A program made the position numbers and the translations under genes. Source: Mytilisepta virgata (taxonomy: Eukaryota; Mollusca; Bivalvia; Mytilida; Mytilidae). From it: a stretch of DNA of 64,000 nucleotides. The notes under the pieces are model-generated. The model was given only the letters and a program-made list of their open reading frames with translations, did not search any database and was not told the DNA's origin. Below, in pieces: positions 56,401 through 64,000 of the stretch. Position 1 is the first letter of the stretch; each line of letters begins with the position of its first letter. The stretch spans positions 40,812,150-40,876,149 of the forward strand of contig CM051514.1 in the NCBI GenBank assembly GCA_028015205.1, written 5' to 3'.

Positions 56401-58199
56401 AGCATTATTCATGCATTGACAATCTTGTCTACATATATATATCCAAACAGTAGTTCATAGCACACAGTTTTAGTTCAAAAATCTATATATATATTTATAT
56501 ATATTCATCCGCAACAATTATTTTTCGGTACGTCATTGATATTAAAGATTTTTTGATTAATATACTAATATTTCTAACGACAAAACATTTTCATATTATT
56601 AATTTGGATTAAAAAAAAAATCTGAGTATTCATTGAAAACATGAATTTAAAAGAAGCGATATGGAATTTTATTTTGCACTATATAATGTCCGCGGGTCTA
56701 TAATTTTTATAGGTCGGTTATCATTCCAAAACTAATTTAAATATATGCAAATAAGCGGGAAATTTAGGCGATGGCAATACACCCGAGGCCCTGACGGTCC
56801 TCTGATGTAATAATATAAAACATGGGTGGATTAGAGTATCTATCTATGTATATTTGATTTTGGCAACACAGTAGGTTATTTGTTTGAGAAGCTTTGAACC
56901 TTTAAGGAAGCATCTATACTGTGTATTTTATGGAGTTATCTATATTGTGTATTTTATGGAGTTGTCTATATTGTGTTATTTTATGGAGTTGTCTATATTG
57001 TGTATTTTATGGAGTTGTCTATATTGTGTATTTTATGGAGGTATCTATATTGTGTATTTTATGGAGTTGTCTATATTGTGTATTTTATGGAGTTATCTAT
57101 ATTGTGTATTTTATGGAGTTGTCTATATTGTGTATTTTATGGAGGCATCTATATTGTGTATTTTATGGAGTTGTCTATATTGTGTATTTTATGGAGGTAT
57201 CTATATTGTGTATTTTATGGAGTTGTCTATATTGTGTATTTTATGGAGTTATCTATATTGTGTATTTTATGGAGTTGTCTATATTGTGTATTTTATGGAG
57301 TTGTCTATATTGTGTATTTTATGGAGGCATCTATATTGTGTATTTTATGGAGTTGTCTATATTGTGTATTTTATGGAGTTGTCTATATTGTGTATTTTAT
57401 GGAGGTATCTATATTGTGTATTTTATGGAGTTGTCTATATTGTGTATTTTATGGAGGCATCTATATTGTGTATTTTAGAATGATAAGAACACATTAAGGG
57501 TTTAATTTTCAGATTCATCAGGGACTTTAATTCCTGAGTGATTACAGTTAAAATGGTCAATATCAAACTTGACCTCCATTTTGCATGAAGATGACAAAAA
57601 GTGCCATTTTCCAATTAATCGAGGACCGTTACTCCAGAGCGGTAAAAGTGAAAATGGTCAATATCGAACTTGATCTCCATTTTAACATCGGAAACAACAT
57701 ATCATAATTTGAAAGGCTTTGAAGTGTTCATCAGTTATTGCACAGAAACTGTTCGCAGCAGCCGGCATGCCCATGCTACTTCACCAAATTAATAATCAGA
57801 TTTTTATGTCGGAAAACCTGGGTAAAAATTAAAGATCATTTCAATGAAATCTGTTCCAACAAGTTTGAAATAGAATTCCATACTGTGAATAAGCTAACAA
57901 AATGATACAATCGCCTCGACAATTTATCCCTACTGGTAGTAGAAATTGTAAGTCTAATTATTTCCCCTTCCAGATGTTGGACCATAATTTATTTAAAAGA
58001 CGGCAAACCCTCATACTGGTAGGAACATTTTTTTTTATATTTGCTGAAATAACAGCTGTACATAACATATAACAGCATTTGGCGATAAGATATTAAACCA
58101 AAGATTTTTTCTTGATAAATTCTACTAGAAAATAAATTGAACCTTCTTAAGATCTGGCCAATTTTCTGGTAAAATATGTGTATGAAGGTCTATCTTCAT
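41359..58199 (-). CDS. ACMSD: 2-amino-3-carboxymuconate-6-semialdehyde decarboxylase, 10 exons (341 aa)
   Basis: Zinc-dependent amidohydrolase-fold decarboxylase of the kynurenine pathway. It diverts aminocarboxymuconate semialdehyde from quinolinate/NAD synthesis toward picolinate and glutaryl-CoA. Exons (minus): 58199-58143, 53451-53310, 52514-52465, 51949-51790, 51174-51094, 48542-48453, 44156-44061, 42791-42619, 42208-42113, 41439-41359. All junctions are GT/AG and the 1026-nt frame is uninterrupted. Metal and catalytic motifs are all present: DLHTHILP (HxH), [37 protein letters not shown]. Length is close to vertebrate enzymes (about 336 aa). Introns hold a Tigger remnant, Pearl-like elements, MITEs and minisatellites. 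It looks functional. The 5' exon was placed by its match to the family N-terminus. Confidence 0.95.
42113..42208 (-). CDS. ACMSD: ACMSD exon 9 (active-site Asp)
   Basis: 32 codons including [18 protein letters not shown], with the conserved zinc-binding/catalytic Asp. Confidence 0.95.
42619..42791 (-). CDS. ACMSD: ACMSD exon 8
   Basis: Encodes [20 protein letters not shown] and [20 protein letters not shown]. Confidence 0.95.
42947..43847. repeat. Probable interspersed element in ACMSD intron 7
   Basis: The ends gggacaaaacttaaaa and gcgttaagtttttcccc are roughly inverted copies. Next to them are related ccagctgaaattt / ccagccgaaaatc patches. No transposase frame. Confidence 0.4.
44061..44156 (-). 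CDS. ACMSD: ACMSD exon 7 (zinc-ligand His)
   Basis: Encodes [20 protein letters not shown] then [12 protein letters not shown]. Its 3' splice site and first coding bases are copied several times in the adjacent intron. Confidence 0.95.
44129..44380. repeat. 59-bp tandem repeats duplicating a splice acceptor
   Basis: Copies start at 44129, 44188, 44247 and 44306, with a diverged one near 44358. Each includes the exon 7 acceptor (minus: atttgtag/gt) and about 28 bp of exon start. Confidence 0.9.
44381..45368. other. ACMSD intron 6 sequence
   Basis: AT-rich; degenerate repeats around 44820-45000 (ctaaccaaggttacca type). No gene. Confidence 0.4.
45945..46082 (+). pseudogene. Tigger transposase N-terminal fragment
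   Basis: ATG followed by a CENP-B/psq-like helix-turn-helix ([34 protein letters not shown]). Cut off by the Pearl-like insertion at about 46083; the continuation resumes at 47532. Confidence 0.8.
46083..47532. mobile_element. Pearl-like (non-autonomous Helitron-type) element with 168-bp core repeats
   Basis: Left flank ctagatgtactgtgagcaaa and then gatacccccgc. About eight core units of 167-169 bp (unit starts near 46294, 46463, 46631, 46799, 46967, 47135, 47302). Then a (acgg/acag)n microsatellite (47450-47490) and a right flank gcggggggtataatt. This layout matches the Pearl family described from oysters. No target duplication is evident at the Tigger junctions. Confidence 0.8.
47533..48031 (+). 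pseudogene. Tigger transposase middle and C-terminal fragments
   Basis: The region after the insertion continues the transposase DNA-binding domain and then a C-terminal segment ([20 protein letters not shown], ending [13 protein letters not shown]) separated by stops. The catalytic DDE region is absent. Confidence 0.7.
48453..48542 (-). CDS. ACMSD: ACMSD exon 6 (HPWD motif)
   Basis: Encodes [20 protein letters not shown] then KKYWLPWLV. Acceptor chosen at ggcag/cag because it keeps frame with exon 5. An alternative site 4 bp upstream would not. Confidence 0.92.
48898..48965. repeat. Pearl-like right-end fragment
   Basis: (acag)n microsatellite then gtttgtggggggtataatt, the same right flank as at 47515-47532. 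Confidence 0.7.
49034..49935. mobile_element. Second Pearl-like element, interrupted by another copy
   Basis: Diverged core units (ttatctccctttgcaagcat, ttgaacggtttaggaggagt) and a right end (gacagatggacagacagatg, C-run, ttgcaatgggtataata). It is interrupted at 49320-49583 by a younger family member. Confidence 0.65.
49320..49583. mobile_element. Pearl-like element, single core unit
   Basis: Same left flank, one core unit, (acag)n and right flank (gcagggggtataatt) as the multi-unit element at 46083-47532. Nested in 49034-49935. Confidence 0.8.
50640..50810. repeat. Tandem repeat of about 55 bp, 3 copies
   Basis: Units containing aatctgtttgaatcatgttg then gttttggttgttatttgaca. Confidence 0.85.
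51094..51174 (-). CDS. ACMSD: ACMSD exon 5
   Basis: Encodes [20 protein letters not shown]. Confidence 0.93.
51790..51949 (-). CDS. ACMSD: ACMSD exon 4
   Basis: Encodes [20 protein letters not shown] and [20 protein letters not shown]. Confidence 0.95.
52465..52514 (-). CDS. ACMSD: ACMSD exon 3 (50 bp)
   Basis: Very short exon encoding [17 protein letters not shown] across its junctions. Donor gtaagt, acceptor tatttacag. Confidence 0.93.
52567..52730. repeat. Fold-back MITE in ACMSD intron 2
   Basis: Arms agattctccttcaggtacga...gagttatggaatttctccac and the inverse gtggagaaattctataactc...gaaggagaatct enclose about 60 bp. Confidence 0.75.
53310..53451 (-). CDS. ACMSD: ACMSD exon 2
   Basis: Encodes [16 protein letters not shown] and [18 protein letters not shown]. 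Confidence 0.95.
53454..56914. other. ACMSD intron 1, distal part
   Basis: AT-rich. A dispersed repeat phrase (accccaccaatagttggggtgatctcaagtgctctggatggg area, 54205-54255) resembles one I know from Mytilus. Otherwise no gene. Confidence 0.4.
56915..57478. repeat. 26-bp minisatellite, about 21.7 copies
   Basis: Unit ctatattgtgtattttatgg plus agttgt, agttat, aggtat or aggcat. Variation is confined to those last six bases. None of the three plus frames contains a stop, which creates three overlapping long frames that are not genes. Confidence 0.95.
57479..58142. other. ACMSD intron 1, proximal part
   Basis: No feature beyond the donor site (aag/gttcaa) of exon 1. Two related phrases (aaaatggtcaatatc.aacttga) near 57550 and 57655. 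Confidence 0.4.
58143..58199 (-). CDS. ACMSD: ACMSD exon 1 (N-terminus)
   Basis: ATG followed by [18 protein letters not shown], the conserved amidohydrolase start with the metal-binding HxH. The donor gttcaa is weak but keeps frame with exon 2. Confidence 0.9.
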
Positions 58200-60689
58200 C
58201 TTTGTTGTGACCGAAATCAGGAACACATTGTGAAAGGTTAAGGTCGAATAGGATTAACCAATCAAAGCTCTTTATCGTGGGGGCGCGCCAACCACTTACC
58301 TAGAGCCGCGTGTTTAAATCCTTGATTTCAATTAACTTAAATTTTAAAAATACTAGACATTGAACCCGCGCGAACTCGGGAAAATAAGCATTTTTTTTGT
58401 GGTGGCCATATTGACTTTAAAAAGTTTTTGCCGCCATGGCATTCGTGGAACAGGAACTCAATGTGGATGTTGTGGCAGGCTTCCCATAAACTTTCCTGTC
58501 AAGTAGGTGGTATCAACTGATAGTTTCATGTCTATATATGCTGTAGTATTCCAGAAATGGATGTTAATGCAAACTTTAACCAAAGTCAATGAAGCGTGAA
58601 ATGTACGTCAACGTGAACTAATTGTCATACGGTTGTTCGTTACTTCCGAAGATATATCTGATGAAGTAGACTGTATGCCACGTAGAATTACCAAAATGGA
58701 CCTTAAGGTTCCATCATAGTCAAAATCTATGACGAAAATACAACCACATAAATTGTCAATATGATTATGTTACAATTAATTCTGAACTGGGACTTGATGA
58801 AAAGCTTTCATTAAATACACATTTCATAATGCATTACCTTTTTCATTCAGAATAAATATGAAAAAGAATATGAATAAACATTTCCGTAGTGACGGATGAA
58901 TTTTTCAAAAGATGCCGTGAGTTAAGTAGAGCATATTTTTGGAAAATAGTTGTTCCAATTTTAATTCATTGTCATCATGGGCAGGGCAAGCGAGGCTTAA
59001 TTTCACAAATAAATCCAATAGACGATAAAAGCATTTTTAGTGTGTGGCTGCGTGTGCTTTCCACGTTTATAAAGATGTCCGAGATCAATTTCGTCATTAA
59101 TTATAAAGATGACCATTTGTTAAAAATATTTTTATCTAGGGCTTACAGGGAATTGTATGGTAGAGATATATTTAGACAGGTCACACGACAAATAATGTAA
59201 AAATGGATAATGGTTGGTTTTATCACTTTGTGCAAAGTAAACATCCGAGCAATCCAGAAACCAACTAAGTTAGGAATTCCTCTGAACTTTGCCTTACTTC
59301 TTCATAATCTTCAATGTTCATAATGTTTATAGTTAGGAGAAATTGCATAATGGTAGAAAAAACAATCATGAATACATGAAGCGGAAACATCCCACTCGAA
59401 GGAGAATCTATAATACTAAATTTACGAATTAGCCGAATAGGCGGCAAAACGCGTGGTTCAAAATAAACGATGTATGGTTCAGATTATAAAGGTTATTATC
59501 GGATTTGATAATCTGCATTTATAAATTTTAAACTGCAGTTTTGTTTATGTGCAAATGGAATTTGCATGGACTTTCCGGTATGAATTCTCCCAACATATCC
59601 CTTAGAAGGTTCTCGAATGCATCATTTTAACACATTGATTTAAATAGGGATATCAAGTTAGTTACTTATTCCCGTTTCCTTATTCAATAAGGAATAAGTA
59701 ACTGGTTACCAGTTCCTTATTCAAAAACGGTGAGCCGGGGAAAAAGTTTGTCAACAGAATAGGAAGAAGAAATGAACTTTTTTGTCTTTCCCTAGGCAGG
59801 AAAAAAATAAATTCTCAAACACAAAAATATTATGACTGATCTTTACCTCCTCATTTTTATATGCAATTAATGTCGGACCACCTGTTATTAGCGTAATTTG
59901 ATATATCTATTCTGGTGGAAGAATTAGTTACTTACTATATCGTTGTTATTTTTTGTTGTTTTTGTTTTTGTTTTTGTTTTGTTTTTTTTTGTGTTTTTGT
60001 TTTTGTTTTTGTTTTTTTTTTTGGGGGGGGGGGTAATTTAATCTTGTAAATTGAATATAGAGATTCTCCTATTGATATTAAGTTTATCAAATTCCTAAAT
60101 GCTGAACCTTAATGAGTAAAATATTGATTTGAAAAATGTCAACAATTACGGATTTTTTTATAAAGAATTATTTTCTTTTATATGATTTAAATTTTTGAAT
60201 TTATTCTAAATTCATCGATATTTAGTTAATAAAATTTATATGTATGGTTTACTTCTTTGATATAAATTTTATAAAATTTTGATAATACTATAAATTTGAT
60301 ACAACTGACACCGTAAGATTAAGTTTTCAACAAAATAAATTCTATCATAATTAAAGAAGCATAACAATGACAGTCCGAGATATATTACCCGTTATTATGG
60401 GTTTCCCTGAAGGTTATATAAGCAAATGAGGTCTTTCACGTTCCACTTTGATAAAGACACATATCCTTTGAATTCTAGCATTATTTTGATATCACCAATT
60501 CAGTTAAATTATTTAGACAAAACCACAAAAGAAATTACATGGTCTGGTTGAAGATAAAGTATACGTTCCATCTTGGAAGATTTTAAAGAAAACCGATGAG
60601 ACATTTGCAGAGCGTTGCCTTATAGAACAAAATGTTCTTTTTGAATATTCTCCTGTCAAACGAAAGGAGTTACTCTTCTTAATAGAAAA
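58200..60689. other. ACMSD 5' flank and intergenic DNA
   Basis: A small C/G-richer patch with gggggcgcgcc (58279-58289) may belong to the ACMSD promoter. A plus-strand frame at 58889-59200 (103 codons) has no recognisable domain. A T/G-rich low-complexity tract is at 59955-60035. Confidence 0.35.
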
Positions 60690-61790
60690 ATTGTGTGCCA
60701 CAAAAATGGCGTCCACAACTTAACATTAATGAAGGGATATTACTTGTCTACCAATTTTGAACCCCAATGATATATGATTTGTCAAAAATTTGTGTAAAAA
60801 ATCGAAATCGCGTTTGATCCTCCTTTTACACAAAGCGAACTAAAAAACTGTATAGATAAGTTCGCACGAAAATCGTGTCCCAAAATTAACATTAAGGCCT
60901 AAAAGATACTTCTTGTGGACCCATCCTGAGACCCAAAGATATATGATTTTTATAATTTTTTGTCATAAATCAGAATGGTATTGGACCCTCTTGTCATACA
61001 AAGAGAACTAAAAAATTGTATAGAATAGTTCGCACGAAAATGGCGTTCGAAAATTAACTTTAAGGCATATGCAATAGTCCTTGTTGACCCTCTAGAACCC
61101 CTATGATAAATGATTTTTTAAAATTTTATGTGATAAATCGAAGTTATGTTTGACCCTCTTGTCATACAAAGAGAACTAAAAAATTGTATAGATTAGTTCG
61201 CACGAAAATGGCGTTCGAAAATTAACATTAAGACATATGTAATAGTCCTTGTTGACCCTCTAGAACCCCTATGATAAATGATTTTTTAAAATTTTATGTC
61301 AGAAATCGAAATTGTGTTGACCCTCTTGTCATACAAAGAGAACTAAAAAATTGTATAGATTAGTTCGCACGAAAATGGCGTTCGAAAATTAACATTAAGG
61401 CATATGTAATAGTCCTTGTTGACCCTCTAGAACCCTTATGATAAATGATTTTTTTTAAATTTTATGTGATAAATCGAAGTTATGTTTCACCCTCTTGTCA
61501 TACAAAGAGAACTAAAAAATTGTATAGATTAGTTCGCACGAAAATGGCATTCGAAAATTAATTTTAAGGCATATGTAATGGTCCTTGTTGACCCTCTAGA
61601 ACCCCTATGATAAATGATTTTTTAAAATTTTATCTGATAAATCGAAATTGTGTTTGACCCCCTTGTCATACAAAGAGAACTAAAAATTTGTATAGATTAG
61701 TTCGCACGAAAATGGCGTTCGAAAATTAACATTAAGGCATATGTAATAGTCCTTGTTGACCCTCTAGAACCCCTATGATAAATGATTTTT
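60690..61790. repeat. 168-bp tandem repeat, about 6 copies
   Basis: Units marked by ttcgcacgaaaatggcgttc at about 60861, 61029, 61198, 61364, 61533 and 61701 (spacing 166-169). The first copies are more diverged than the last. Confidence 0.92.
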
Positions 61791-61829
61791 CTGCAGCGCT
61801 GCTGCAGCGAAGATAAGCTTTAGCTTATC
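61791..61829. repeat. Two adjacent perfect palindromes ending the 168-bp array
   Basis: CTGCAGC-gct-GCTGCAG (61791-61807) and GATAAGCT-tt-AGCTTATC (61812-61829), followed by TAGC. A hairpin followed by a CTAG-like end recalls a Helitron 3' terminus; this is only suggestive. Confidence 0.7.
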
Positions 61830-64000
61830 TAGCTGACGCTGTGCGTAAGATTGTTAACACGCAGGCAATAACTTTGTACTGAGCCATCTAACCTCTTTCT
61901 ATGAATGCTTCCGCATTTTTTACTGTTTGCGTATTGATACAAAGTTTGAAAGTAGTGCAGTTTCCATTATCAGGGCCCCGTTCAACCTGAACCAGTCTCA
62001 ATTGTAGGCTTGTGCATTACCTGGGGACATTTTGATCTCTTTCTTTTTAAATAGATTTAATTACATAATTCTTGTACAATACGACTCTTTATAAGACTTT
62101 AATTTCGATGTTTACAATCCAGAAAGCGGGTATCAAAGATAGGTCAAGTCCATCACCTAATCTATTAATACGATTTGATGCAACGTCACATCGACCAGTT
62201 GAAATTTAAACAAGTTCATGGTCAATATCGGTCGTCACATATATGAATTCCCATGCTAAGGTGTGCTGTTGCGAGTAATTGATACCTTAATATTTTCACG
62301 AATATTTTTGCGTATGACCAAAAAATAAATAATTGTTTGTTTCCCCAAACCGGGCGGTATCAATTTATCAGGTTCGTCAGGGATCATATAATACTAACTT
62401 CATATACAGTTCCTGGGTTCGTACACATCTTTCTAGACTATTTAGTGTTTTTCGGAGAGGACTTATATAGGTTTAGCCTGTTGACCAATCTTATTCATGA
62501 TAACTTTGATGAATAAAATAGTGTTTATATTAAATAATTATAAACAAATTCGCCTTAAAGACGGGTTTTGCAGGCGTGCATTTTAATCAGATCGCAGACA
62601 ATTCATCGCGCATGCTCAGAAATAGTAAGTACACAGGAATTCACGGAGAATGTCTAAATATAAATTCTCATTATATGAAGAAGAAAAAATATGCAAAGTG
62701 TGCAGTACGTTCTTATTTTAGAAAGGTACACTGTTTTATACGGAATGGAATAAAAGAAACAACAATATAAGGTTAAGGAGGGAACACGAGGATTATTAAT
62801 AAAGCACGTGTATTGTTTTTATAATTATTAATTGACCCAATTTATTTTTGTCGATTCCATACTGGATTCATCTAATTTGACCCTCACGAAGTCGTTCGGC
62901 TATTTTCGACAATTAGTAGAGCATATAAATCTGAACAGTGTTTGGTCGTAATATCGATAATCTGGGAACATGGGAAATTCCTATGGAGCGACCATTTGAC
63001 TCGATGGGGTGGTTTTGGATGACGATATATATATCCAAGAACAAGACTTATCAATCGTTTTTGAAATTATTATTTGTTATTGAAAGATTTTGGAATGACG
63101 TTACATCAGAGACATATAAAACGTGTCTCTGGTTACATTTATCAAATTTCGTTCTCACTTATCCTCGGCAAAAACAAAATAGGCTATATCGTTAATTTTC
63201 CCCGTCCCAAATACGGGGATATTTTTAAAAAATGCATTCAGAATCTTTATAAATCTGAAAATGTCTTATATACTGTTCCTCAAATATTCCCGTGTATCTC
63301 TGAAACACTGTCTTAAATATACTGTTCCTTAAATTTCCCCGTTTAACTTTTTAACGCTGTCTGTCTTTTATTTCGTTATTTTCTTCAAATTAGATTACAA
63401 ATTATTACGAAATAAATGTCATCAATTGAGATATTTTTTTTGTTTAGTCTGTAGTACTTTTTTCTTAATGCATATAGTCAAATTGCACGTATTTGGTTAT
63501 TAAAAATGTTATCTTTTGAAAAAAAATGTAATAACAGCACTTTATATGCTTCCTATACTAATACATTTTGTACATAACGGAATAAATGTCATTGATTAAT
63601 CTTTATTTCGTTCTAAGATGAAATAAAATTTTGCCGTCTGTTTACAAAATGTAACGTTTCATGTGTTTGGAATTTTCCTCAAGTACAAATACAACAATTA
63701 AAAAAAAACTATTGACAATCTATCTATTATCCATTTCACTCGTTCTTGGTCGGTCTGCAATAGGTCATATAAAATTTTCCCGTTGACGATATAACCAAAT
63801 TCAATATTTGTTCCGAACATCCGTAAGTCTACCCTTTTATGGCATACATTAATTATTTTTCCAAATTGTATTAACTGAAGATTTTATCGTATCGTGGTAT
63901 ATTTTCCCGCCAGTTTTTGCACGAGATTTTTGTGATCTAGTCAAAGACACACGTACATACTTTGACACCGTCAATTAATGTTACACAACCAAGTTTATAA
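61830..64000. other. Intergenic DNA to the window end
   Basis: AT-rich with short frames lacking domains or splice support. Nothing recognised. Confidence 0.4.

Noticed and set aside
56884..57497. Three overlapping open frames of 174-199 codons
   Set aside because: They are a by-product of the 26-bp minisatellite, which has no stop codon in any plus frame; no non-repeat coding sequence.
58437..58490. ATG in a near-perfect Kozak context (gccgccatgg) with a 17-codon frame
   Set aside because: Too short, and no usable splice donor extends it; at most a start of an unseen transcript.
58889..59200. 103-codon plus-strand frame
   Set aside because: No recognisable domain, no splice or promoter signals; length is possible by chance.

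Overview
The window is animal (lophotrochozoan) nuclear DNA, most likely from a mytilid mussel. The inference rests on AT-rich DNA with spliced genes, a mollusc-type SINE, Pearl-like tandem-core elements with (ACGG)n-type microsatellites, many fold-back MITEs, and dispersed motifs that I associate with Mytilus. Species is not proven by anything I can compute here.

Layout. 1-7463: repeat-rich flank with one possible small exon (596-740). 7470-22524: a complete 15,055-bp Polinton/Maverick (adintovirus-like) element with about 0.43-kb terminal inverted repeats and a perfect 6-bp target duplication (AACCAA at 7464-7469 and 22525-22530). All its genes lie on the minus strand. Reading from 21007 downwards: protein-primed DNA polymerase B; a short Bcl-2 BH1-like ORF; a tandem PC4-like protein; the packaging ATPase; two conserved small virion-type proteins; a DDE integrase with chromodomain; a small membrane protein; a penton-like minor capsid protein; a basic pVI/pX-like protein; the major capsid protein; an adenain-like protease; and a CARD-PC4-PC4 fusion. 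Polymerase, integrase, ATPase and protease are open. The penton-like ORF carries an internal TAG, the major capsid protein is frameshifted, and one small gene has a premature TAA, so this copy looks like a decaying provirus. Three promoter/terminator-like modules suggest three transcription units (polymerase; structural block; CARD-PC4). The TIRs are built from repeats of host-type promoter motifs (ETS, CRE, E-box, NRF1).

22531-29800: an exon for a secreted Tyr-rich peptide, then a 2.7-kb nearly perfect inverted repeat (24491-27202) whose arms contain a 21-bp minisatellite and a SAM-domain exon, then a tRNA-derived SINE. The surrounding DNA is duplicated at 32446-34431. 29840-31481: a TIR-BIR-BIR gene broken by a frameshift between its BIR domains. 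35141-37375 (minus): a split gene for a 138-aa cysteine-rich secreted peptide, reconstructed from splice sites. 41359-58199 (minus): a complete 10-exon gene for ACMSD, the kynurenine/NAD-pathway decarboxylase (341 aa), with introns full of transposons (Tigger remnant, Pearl-like elements, fold-back MITE, 26-bp minisatellite). 58200-64000: mostly non-coding, with a 168-bp tandem array ending in two strong palindromes.

The strongest candidates for something new are the mobile element's apoptosis/innate-immunity-type modules (CARD fused to PC4 repeats, plus a BH1-like ORF), its repeated hairpin promoter cassette, the structured 219-bp insert inside it, and the separate TIR-BIR-BIR host gene.
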